A DNA stretch of 5,184 bases, from NCBI GenBank assembly GCA_020431945.1, contig JAGQHH010000349.1, positions 1 through 5,184 on the forward strand. The letters run 5' to 3'. Numbering within the stretch: the stretch's first letter is position 1; each line of letters begins with the position of its first letter. Below the pieces are notes generated by a model that saw only the letters and a list, made by a program, of their open reading frames with translations, made no database searches and had not been told where the DNA came from. Positions 1 to 5,173 of the stretch are shown in pieces. Both the position numbers and the translations under genes were made by a program. The stretch comes from Cyanobacteria bacterium HKST-UBA02. GTDB lineage: Bacteria > Cyanobacteriota > Vampirovibrionia > Obscuribacterales > Obscuribacteraceae.

Positions 1-603
1 CAGAATCATGTAGTCGATGTCGCATCCGACGGCACCGGCGGGCTCGAGCATATCCTTTATTATCCTTATGATCTAATCGTTCTGGACTGGAATCTTCCCG
101 GTCTCTCCGGTCTGGATATCTGCAGCAGATTCAGAGAATCCGGCGGCACCGCACCGGTTCTCTTCCTCACGGCGAGCACCGAAATCCCGGACCGGGTGAA
201 AGCCCTGGATTCCGGCGCCGACGACTATCTCTGCAAGCCTTTCTCCAGTGCGGAGTTTCTCGCCCGGGTGCGGGCCCTTCTCAGACGTCCGGTGGACATG
301 AGAACGGAGAAGATCTCGGCAGGCACCATCGAGCTCGATCTGCAATCGTGCAAAGTCGACATGGAGGGCTCTCCCCTGGAGCTCAATCCAGCTGAATACG
401 CCCTTCTCGAGCTTTTTATGAAGAACCAGGGCAAATTGTTTCGAGCCGAGGAAATCATCGACAAGGTCTTCAAGCTCGACGCCGATGCTAGTCCCGAGGC
501 CCTCCGACAGAGGATCATGAGACTGCGAAAAAAAATCGACGGCGACCGGAAAGAGTCTTTCATCACCACGGTCAAAGGACTCGGCTATCGATTCGATGGT
601 TAG
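1..603 (+). CDS. OmpR/PhoB-family DNA-binding response regulator (5' end missing)
   Basis: A two-component transcription factor in the cytoplasm: a partner kinase phosphorylates the receiver, and the winged helix binds promoter DNA. The frame is open from base 1 to TAG at 601-603, giving 200 residues. Family members are usually 220-235 long, so roughly 20-30 N-terminal residues, including the acidic pocket, lie outside the window. Receiver landmarks, numbered from the window edge, are phospho-acceptor D29 (LDWNLPG, bases 85-87), T57 (LFLTAS, 169-171) and K79 (CKPF, 235-237), plus GADDY before the Lys. All look functional. The C-terminal Trans_reg_C domain spans about residues 105-200, with the recognition helix near 164-180 (SPEALRQRIMRLRKKID) and the usual wing ending GLGYRF. 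An ATG at 196 opens a shorter ORF but lies inside the receiver and is not the start. The stop overlaps the next gene's ATG by 8 bases. The target is unknown; the direct repeats at 1888-1906 are a candidate site (inference). Confidence 0.95.
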   Translation, partial: QNHVVDVASDGTGGLEHILYYPYDLIVLDWNLPGLSGLDICSRFRESGGTAPVLFLTASTEIPDRVKALDSGADDYLCKPFSSAEFLARVRALLRRPVDMRTEKISAGTIELDLQSCKVDMEGSPLELNPAEYALLELFMKNQGKLFRAEEIIDKVFKLDADASPEALRQRIMRLRKKIDGDRKESFITTVKGLGYRFDG

Positions 604-1864
604 ACGCAAGTTCGCAAACAAGACCCTTCCCGGGATTTTTTCGATGCTTGCCCTCGGCCTCTTTATGTCCGTTGCGATGCCGATGCCTGAACAGGTTAGA
701 GCCGCTCAGCAAAAGATAGATCCTATCGAAACCATGATCATCGAAGGCAAATTCACTGCCGCCACCAGGCAGATCGACACCGGTCTGGCGAGCGGCCGGG
801 ACATCCCCCGGTGGTGCCGGCTCAAGGCTCTCTTGCTCGCCTATGGAGGAAGCGCGGAAGCCCTGCCCTTCGCCATGCGCGCTTTGAGCTCGAAGCCGCA
901 TGCCAGAGAGACCCTGGAGACCGCAGCCCTGGTCCACAGCGCCCTGGGAAGGGACAGTGATGCTGTCACTCTGGCAAAGAGGCTAATCGAGACAGACAAG
1001 CAGAACCAGATAGCCTTTGCTGTCCTCGCTCATCACTATGCCGAAAAGAGAGACATAACCAGGGCTCTCTCCTACCAGTCGAAAGTGCTGGATGAGAAAA
1101 ATCCCTCCTTCCATGCACTGTATAAAGTGGCGCTTGATCTGGAGAAGACGTCACAGCTCGAGAAAGCGGTGAATGCGCTCAACAAGCTCGTAGACACTTA
1201 TCCCCGGTCCTCGACGGCGTGGACGCTGCGCGGGCAGTTCTACCGGCGTCTGGACTCGAGAGAGCGGGCCATGAAAGACTTTCGCGAGGCCTACCGCTTG
1301 AGCCCGGAGAATATCGGAGCAGCGGTCATGATCGCCAAGGTGCTGAGTAACGAGAAGCGTTTCGAAGAAGCCCTCCCCTACTACGACAAATTCATCGAAA
1401 GCGGTGCCCCGGTGGCCTCGGCGTTTTCAAAACGAGGCGATTGTCACCGACACCTCGGTCACCTGGATAAGGCAATCGAGGACTATGACAGAGCCCTGGA
1501 TATTCTCACGCCGAAAGGAAGCGAGTCGATCCGGGGCAAGTCCATTGCCCGATTGGCTCCCAATTACACCAGGCTTTTCAAAACAATCTGGATTGTGAGA
1601 GCCCAGGCATACTATGAAAAGGGAGATTCGGCAAAGGCCCTGACCGAGCTGGGCGAATTCATCGAGACATTTCCGAAGGACTCCTCCGCCCGCTATATTC
1701 GCTACCAGATGCTCAGAAAAGACAGGAGTTATGCAAAAGCCCTCATGGACATCGGCTACCTGGTGGACCAGTATCCGGACATAAAGAAATGGCGAAAAGA
1801 GCAGGCGGAGCTCTGCAAGATTATCGAGAAAGAGAAGAGATCTCGCTCCGTGCCCCGGCGATAG
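596..1864 (+). CDS. Exported TPR-repeat protein, coupled to the response regulator
   Basis: 422 residues. The N-terminus is a signal peptide: basic start (MVRRKFANK), hydrophobic core about residues 11-30, and a V-R-A site suggesting cleavage after A36. The mature protein would be periplasmic or extracytoplasmic. A second membrane segment and a lipobox are not seen. The rest is almost entirely helical repeats of tetratricopeptide type. The clearest units start near residues 207 (AWTLRGQFYRRLDSRERAM), 241, 276 (a canonical unit, GDCHRHLGHLDKAIEDY) and 330. Weaker units cover about 45-200 and 365-400. A Ser/Gly-rich insertion sits at about 304-329. TPR superhelices bind peptides and scaffold complexes; no catalytic motif is visible. 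The ATG at 596 lies within the regulator's last codons (ATGGTTAG), and the nearest purine-rich stretch (575-579) is too distant for normal initiation, so translational coupling is likely. A later ATG at 644 would lose the basic n-region. Its function is unknown; a sensor accessory or envelope scaffold role is inference. Confidence 0.9.
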   Translation: MVRRKFANKTLPGIFSMLALGLFMSVAMPMPEQVRAAQQKIDPIETMIIEGKFTAATRQIDTGLASGRDIPRWCRLKALLLAYGGSAEALPFAMRALSSKPHARETLETAALVHSALGRDSDAVTLAKRLIETDKQNQIAFAVLAHHYAEKRDITRALSYQSKVLDEKNPSFHALYKVALDLEKTSQLEKAVNALNKLVDTYPRSSTAWTLRGQFYRRLDSRERAMKDFREAYRLSPENIGAAVMIAKVLSNEKRFEEALPYYDKFIESGAPVASAFSKRGDCHRHLGHLDKAIEDYDRALDILTPKGSESIRGKSIARLAPNYTRLFKTIWIVRAQAYYEKGDSAKALTELGEFIETFPKDSSARYIRYQMLRKDRSYAKALMDIGYLVDQYPDIKKWRKEQAELCKIIEKEKRSRSVPRR

Positions 1865-1871
1865 CCCGATT

Positions 1872-1921
1872 TTCACCCGTGGCATCCATGTCACGATAAT
1901 GTCACGCGCCATTTTTATTGT
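1872..1921 (+). promoter_or_regulatory. Candidate promoter(s) for the LysM protein gene
   Basis: Two readings fit. (a) A sigma70-type promoter: TTCACC at 1872-1877, a 17-base spacer, and GATAAT at 1895-1900 (5 of 6 to consensus), with the direct repeats lying over the -10, which would suit repression. (b) A PhoB-style activated promoter: the direct repeats replace the -35 box, and TATTGT at 1916-1921 (4 of 6) is the -10, beginning 10 bases after the repeats end. It sits in the only long intergenic gap and points toward the gene at 2028. Which -10 is used cannot be decided from sequence. The leader would be about 100-120 bases. Confidence 0.45.
1888..1906 (+). repeat. Tandem ATGTCACG direct repeat at 11-bp period (putative OmpR/PhoB-type operator)
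   Basis: ATGTCACG occurs at 1888-1895 and again at 1899-1906, identical in all eight bases with ATA between, so the period is one helical turn. OmpR/PhoB regulators bind head-to-tail to half-sites spaced this way. The core TGTCA-N6-TGTCA matches the known Pho-box pattern (CTGTCAT repeats at 11 bp). The stretch at 1878-1885 (CGTGGCAT) is also an imperfect inverted copy, differing from the exact complement at one base, so a dyad reading is possible too. A regulator of the fitting family is encoded at 1-603, but the link is inference. Confidence 0.5.
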
Positions 1922-1923
1922 CG

Positions 1924-1947
1924 AGCCCTGTCCTGAACGGACAGGCT
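1924..1947 (+). other. Hairpin in the leader of the LysM protein gene
   Basis: CCTGTCC at 1927-1933 pairs perfectly with GGACAGG at 1939-1945 around a 5-base loop (TGAAC). Two more pairs form outside one bulged C. No T-run follows, so it is a poor intrinsic terminator for the upstream genes. If TATTGT at 1916 is the -10, transcription would begin about where the stem begins, placing the hairpin at the very 5' end of the mRNA, where such stems can protect transcripts. It could instead be an operator or a weak terminator of the TPR gene. Confidence 0.5.
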
Positions 1948-2027
1948 TCAAAATACAAGCACTACTTTGAAACAGCGCAGACTCCTGGGTTCAGGCGAGC
2001 TGCCGTTTCTGACTGGAGGAAGTAGAG

Positions 2028-2897
2028 ATGTCCGAACTTACCAGCCCACAGGAAAACATGCTCGATGCGATTCAAGACTTTGGAACTCAGGCCACCCGTG
2101 TATCGGTCTGGGGGAGCGAGTCCATGGAGGACCTGAAAGGCTTCTACCACAGATTGAATCCAAACAACAACACTGCCATTCGAAGCGCCGTAATGATGGA
2201 GCTTAAGGAGCGAGGCATTCTTCCTGCCTTCACCATCGAAAACGACGGCACCGTCGACTTCGCTCCGGAAGCCCTCACCCCGGAACAACAGAATGCGGCG
2301 GTGCTCGGCAACTGTCTGCGTGCCTTGACGCCGGACCGCATCGAGGAGATCGCCGGACTCACCGACCGGGGAGAGGACAATCAGATGTCCCTTGCCGACA
2401 TCAATGCAGCACTCCTCGAACCTGCATCCGAAGAAGAGAGGATGGCACTCGAGTACGTCAGGAAAAATTTCGACGATATAACCACCGATGGTTTATTCGA
2501 CGGCGATGATATTGGTCTGGACGAGCTGCGTGATTATGCCACCGATCACCGGGTCGACCCTGCTTCTGTGTACGACCTGGCCAGGCGAGCTGATAATGCC
2601 CAATCGAATATCCTCCAGGGACTGGACGAGTCCGAACTGTACCAGGCAGAAAACATCGACAGCGGTCATGCAAAATTCGAGGTACGGGCCGGAGACGGAT
2701 TCGATCTGATCGCCAGACAGATTTACATGGATGCCTTTGGCGAGCGTCCGAGCATCCGAGACGAGGTCGACCTTTCCCTCATGATCGCCGCCATGAATGG
2801 CAACGATCGACTGTACGCCAATGGAATCATCCATCCGGGACAGATTCTGACCGTACCTGACAACAACGAACTAGAAGAGCTCTTCTCAAGAGCATAA
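2028..2897 (+). CDS. LysM-like domain protein with EF-hand-like acidic loops
   Basis: 289 residues, strongly acidic, with no signal peptide or membrane segment. The start is well set: GGAGGA at 2015-2020 lies 7 bases before ATG 2028. Residues 25-39 contain WGSESMED, a motif shared with the next protein. Residues 113-124 (DRGEDNQMSLAD) fit an EF-hand calcium loop with acidic residues at positions 1, 5 and 12 and a hydrophobic at 8. A second acidic loop at about 154-166 (DGLFDGDDIGLDE) is out of register by one residue and looks degenerate. Residues 216-277 resemble a LysM domain: it opens FEVRAGDGFDLIARQ and closes with the INPGQ.L.VP-like IIHPGQILTVPD, but carries a longer middle than the usual ~45 residues. 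LysM domains bind peptidoglycan or chitin, yet no Sec signal is present, so export by another route or a cytoplasmic role must be considered. It lies 22 bases ahead of the next gene, probably in one operon. The overall function is not recognised. Confidence 0.88.
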   Translation: MSELTSPQENMLDAIQDFGTQATRVSVWGSESMEDLKGFYHRLNPNNNTAIRSAVMMELKERGILPAFTIENDGTVDFAPEALTPEQQNAAVLGNCLRALTPDRIEEIAGLTDRGEDNQMSLADINAALLEPASEEERMALEYVRKNFDDITTDGLFDGDDIGLDELRDYATDHRVDPASVYDLARRADNAQSNILQGLDESELYQAENIDSGHAKFEVRAGDGFDLIARQIYMDAFGERPSIRDEVDLSLMIAAMNGNDRLYANGIIHPGQILTVPDNNELEELFSRA

Positions 2898-2919
2898 AAC
2901 AAAAAGGAGAACAACGAAC

Positions 2920-3198
2920 ATGCATGATAAATATGAATCAATCACACACCGCGTCGAGGACTCGGGACTCAGAGATCAGGTCGGAGCCTCACTCCGGCGG
3001 GATGTATACGGATCCCAGAGCATAGAAGACTGGGCCGGTCGGCGGGAAAGTCGACCCTCCGTTATCCTTCCAGACGTAATGCTGGTTGTTATCGGAGCCG
3101 GCTGCCCGAGCGAGGGTCAGAAGCACGTCGAACCGGGTGACGGCAAGACAGCAGCCCCGAAACATGCAAGCCGAAAGAAGAGTAGCCGGAAGGCGTGA
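2920..3198 (+). CDS. Small basic orphan protein sharing the WGSxSMED-type N-terminal motif
   Basis: 92 residues; I do not recognise the family. The start is supported by AAGGAG at 2904-2909, 10 bases before ATG 2920, and by the 22-base gap from the LysM gene, which suggests cotranscription. Residues 30-37 (YGSQSIED) align with WGSESMED at residues 28-35 of the preceding protein, at nearly the same distance from the start. Flanking R, V and G also match, giving 8 identities over 17 positions. After this come a short hydrophobic stretch (about 48-61, ILPDVMLVVIGAG), a single Cys at 62, a Gly/Pro-rich piece and a Lys/Arg/Ser-rich tail (KHASRKKSSRKA). The hydrophobic stretch is too short and too internal for a classical signal peptide or confident membrane helix. 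It could be a truncated relative of the LysM gene, a small partner protein or a peptide precursor; none is demonstrated. Confidence 0.7.
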   Translation: MHDKYESITHRVEDSGLRDQVGASLRRDVYGSQSIEDWAGRRESRPSVILPDVMLVVIGAGCPSEGQKHVEPGDGKTAAPKHASRKKSSRKA

Positions 3199-3200
3199 AG

Positions 3201-3221
3201 GCCGGCATGCCCCATATGGGG
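3201..3221. repeat. Stacked palindromes upstream of the kinase gene
   Basis: Three overlapping or adjacent perfect palindromes fill this short gap: GCCGGC (3201-3206), GGCATGCC (3204-3211) and CCCCATATGGGG (3210-3221). The 12-bp one is the most likely protein-binding site, or it may form the lower part of RNA structure with the hairpin that follows. No recognised operator consensus was identified. Confidence 0.45.
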
Positions 3222-3222
3222 T

Positions 3223-3259
3223 AGAATGTGGCTCCAGAGACGTTCTGGAGCTGCATTCT
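3223..3259 (+). terminator. Long hairpin with short T-tract: attenuator/terminator or start-masking structure
   Basis: The arms at 3223-3238 and 3244-3259 are complementary over 16 positions around the loop GACGT. Fourteen pairs are Watson-Crick and two adjacent ones are G-U wobbles; the inner 8 bp (GCTCCAGA/TCTGGAGC) are perfect. The 3' side runs into TTCTTTTG, a short T-rich tract like an intrinsic terminator. It also buries the GTG at 3228 and the CTGGAG sequence at 3245-3250, which would be the ribosome site of the alternative TTG start at 3261. It may therefore terminate the upstream operon, attenuate the kinase gene or gate its translation. Sequence alone does not separate these. Confidence 0.6.
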
Positions 3260-5039
3260 TTTGAAACACAGGCTTACGCGGAAGCTTCTCCTCATTCTGA
3301 TTATACCGCTGTGTTTCGAACTGGTCCTTTTTTCGACATGTGCCGTGATGCTCGAAATGGCAGAGACAGAGCGCTCCTTCGAGAAGGAATCAATCGGTAT
3401 CATCGCGCCGATGGGTTATGTCCTGGGTGCGACCATTAAACAAGTGTGCTTTGGTCTGTGGTACTCGATCACGGGATCCAGGCCATCTCCCGAGGAAGTG
3501 CGCGGCGGCCGGGCCAGGATACTGGACAGTGTTCGAAAGCTCCAGTCGGTAGCAGAGCGAAAGGGCCCGCACCGGGAAGACCTGCTCGAGTTATGCGATT
3601 GTGCCAGCGATCTGAGCAAGTCAATCGATGGGATTCTCACAGTTGAGCAGCGCAAAGGCCTCAGTCACCTGCTTGTCCTCGCCGAGCCGGCCGGCAGGCT
3701 CGATCAAATCTCAGGCAGAGTGCTGAAAGAGCTGAGCGACCGGCGGTCGGATCTGCAAGTGCATGATACCGCAATGCGGAGAATCTACAAAAACATTCTA
3801 CTGGTCAGCCTGGCTATAAGTGTGATTGTAGCTCTGTCGGGGTGCCTGGCATTTCAAGCAATCATATCCAGACCGCTCCGCAGACTGGCTGACGAGTCCA
3901 TGCGCCTGGCTGCCGGAGAAGAGGTGGTGCCACGGTTCACGTCCGGTGACGAGATAGGCGATCTCTACACCTCGTTTTGCTCGATGGCTTCTTCCATTGA
4001 GCAGAGCCGCAGAATCGAGCGATCGATTCTAGAGAATACCGGTGACATCATATGCACCCTCGATGAAACAGGGCATTTTCGGAGAGTGAACCAGGCTGTC
4101 AAATTGGTTCTCGGTTACAGCCCCGAAGAGCTCGAGGGGGAAGAGCTGTCCGCCATCGTTCCCGGGGAGCAGCTCCCAGGTGTGCAAGAGCAACTCGAGA
4201 ATATTCGCGAGCGCGTCGCCCTGGGCTCCTTCGAGTCGAGTCTGCGGAGGAAAAGCGGACTCACAATCGACGCAGTCTGGTCTGTTCGCTGGTCTGCCGG
4301 AGAGCGACTTCTCTTCTGTACTCTCTATGACGTGGGATATGAGCGCCAGACAGAGCGCCTCGGAAGGGATCTGAGGAAGACCATTGCAGAAGAGCTAAAA
4401 GGCAAACTGGTGCATGCTCGAAAGGACCTGGCAGAGATCGGATACCGGGTCGGGGACAGGAAGGACGAACGCGTCTCGAGGAAGATTGCCCGGCTCGAGG
4501 ACAACATAGTCAACCTGGTTCGATTGCTCGAAACTCTCGACCTTACTATGAATGCCGCCAATCCGTCCATGGTCCTCGCGACACAGCCTGTCTCGTCCAG
4601 AGCATTGATCGACTCGGCTGTCTCTGTAATAGAAGGTCTGGCCAGAAGCAAGGGAATCAGAATCGTCACCGACGTTGACGACTCCATGGTGGATGTAGAT
4701 CAAGAGCAAATCCGCAGAACCCTCGTGAATCTAATCTCGAACGCCATCAAGGTTTCCGAGTCCGGTGACGAGATCCGCTTGCGAGCGGCGGGAAGAGACC
4801 GAACAGTCAAGTTCGAAGTTATCGACAGCGGGCCCGGAATTCCGCTCAGCAAGCAGCACCTCCTGTTTCAGAGGTTCTCTCGAATAACGAGCACTGATTC
4901 AGCAGAAGGAAAAGGAACCGGGCTCGGACTCGTTAGCGCCAAAACCATCGTCGAGATGCATAACGGGCGAATCGGTGTTCTCAGCGATGGTGCCACCGGA
5001 ACGACATTCTGGTTCGAGCTCGCGGCGGTATCATCATGA
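3228..5039 (+). CDS. Membrane sensor kinase (HAMP-PAS-HATPase) lacking the H-box histidine
   Basis: 603 residues from GTG 3228. TTG 3261 (residue 12, MKHRLTRK...) is an equally good start with CTGGAG upstream. TM1 is about 20-41 (LLLILIIPLCFELVLFS). A largely helical extracytoplasmic region follows to about 188, CHASE3-like in length and style. TM2 is about 190-212, HAMP about 213-262 (RPLRRL, SGDEIGDL) and PAS about 264-372 (ENTGDIICTLDE...LFCTLYDV). The DHp helix at 384-394 reads TIAEELKGKL, where TVSHELRTPL is expected: the His is E388, and the Thr and Pro of the motif are also lost. The ATPase domain is complete: N-box NLISNAIK (N501, N505), G1 DSGPGI (D533), F-box LFQRF, G2 GKGTGLGL (561-568). 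Normal autophosphorylation at this site is therefore not possible, though ATP binding is expected. Role (inference): a partner kinase acting in trans, or a pseudo-kinase sensor. It overlaps the next ORF by ATGA. Confidence 0.93.
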   Translation: MAPETFWSCILLKHRLTRKLLLILIIPLCFELVLFSTCAVMLEMAETERSFEKESIGIIAPMGYVLGATIKQVCFGLWYSITGSRPSPEEVRGGRARILDSVRKLQSVAERKGPHREDLLELCDCASDLSKSIDGILTVEQRKGLSHLLVLAEPAGRLDQISGRVLKELSDRRSDLQVHDTAMRRIYKNILLVSLAISVIVALSGCLAFQAIISRPLRRLADESMRLAAGEEVVPRFTSGDEIGDLYTSFCSMASSIEQSRRIERSILENTGDIICTLDETGHFRRVNQAVKLVLGYSPEELEGEELSAIVPGEQLPGVQEQLENIRERVALGSFESSLRRKSGLTIDAVWSVRWSAGERLLFCTLYDVGYERQTERLGRDLRKTIAEELKGKLVHARKDLAEIGYRVGDRKDERVSRKIARLEDNIVNLVRLLETLDLTMNAANPSMVLATQPVSSRALIDSAVSVIEGLARSKGIRIVTDVDDSMVDVDQEQIRRTLVNLISNAIKVSESGDEIRLRAAGRDRTVKFEVIDSGPGIPLSKQHLLFQRFSRITSTDSAEGKGTGLGLVSAKTIVEMHNGRIGVLSDGATGTTFWFELAAVSS

Positions 5040-5173
5040 TGAGTTTAGGCAAACGGACACGAGGCGTCGGGGCCAGGTTTCTGGTGATTCTGTTGATCCC
5101 GCTTCTCTTCGATATAACCGTTATCTCGCTATCGATCCGGCGCCGCCGGAAGCTCGATAGCGGGGGAATATAG
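5036..5173 (+). CDS. Short membrane ORF repeating the kinase's TM1; possibly a broken second sensor gene
   Basis: ATG 5036 overlaps the kinase stop (ATGA), with a second ATG immediately after. The frame encodes 45 residues and stops at TAG 5171-5173. There is a basic N-terminus (GKRTRGVGAR), one hydrophobic helix (about residues 15-33, FLVILLIPLLFDITVIS) and a basic end (RRRRK). The helix aligns without gaps to kinase TM1 (LLLILIIPLCFELVLFS), including the shared I/L-P-L-x-F-acidic core, which points to a paralogous sensor gene in tandem. A different frame (from about 5116) stays open to the window edge, so a frameshift near the hairpin at 5126-5164 could have split a longer gene. Alternatively this is a genuine single-pass small protein. 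No strong ribosome site is seen; expression would rely on coupling. The window ends 11 bases after the stop, so this cannot be settled. Confidence 0.5.
   Translation: MMSLGKRTRGVGARFLVILLIPLLFDITVISLSIRRRRKLDSGGI
5126..5164 (+). other. Strong nested hairpin at the end of the short membrane ORF
   Basis: CGCTATCGA (5127-5135) pairs perfectly with TCGATAGCG (5154-5162). Inside it TCCGG (5136-5140) pairs with CCGGA (5146-5150) around CGCCG, with only AGC bulged. That makes 14 bp of stem, extendable by two more pairs outward. No T-run follows, so it is not a standard terminator. It occupies the codons just before the stop of the 45-codon ORF. Confidence 0.55.

Noticed and set aside
73..621. A 182-codon open frame on the minus strand across the response regulator gene
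   Set aside because: It lies antisense to a clear receiver/winged-helix gene. Its translation shows no domain, and the long frame follows from the codon pattern of the real gene.
1878..1920. An intrinsic terminator for the TPR gene formed by CGTGGCAT, ATGTCACG and the following TTTTT
   Set aside because: The stem needs a G-U pair and a 13-base loop, and the T-run starts five bases after the stem, so it is weak. The same bases read better as a regulator site and promoter.
3121..3170. VEPGDG near residues 70-75 of the small orphan protein as the start of a LysM domain
   Set aside because: Only the V-x-x-GDG pattern agrees. The following residues are Lys/Pro/Ser-rich and the protein ends before a LysM could fold.
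3226..3264. A 12-codon ORF (ATG 3226 to TGA 3262-3264) before the kinase
   Set aside because: It is too short to call as a gene, has no good ribosome site and lies within the hairpin. It is mentioned only as a possible coupling leader in the findings.
3086..3439. A 117-codon plus-strand frame spanning the small orphan gene and the kinase start
   Set aside because: It overlaps two better-supported genes in another frame, has no ribosome site and includes the hairpin. Its translation shows no domain or membrane pattern.
4413..4415. H396 in LVHARKDL as a replacement phospho-acceptor of the kinase
   Set aside because: It is eight residues beyond the H-box position, lacks the following Glu/Asp-x-x-Asn/Thr pattern, and would be out of register with the DHp helix. 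It is kept only as a possibility to exclude by experiment.
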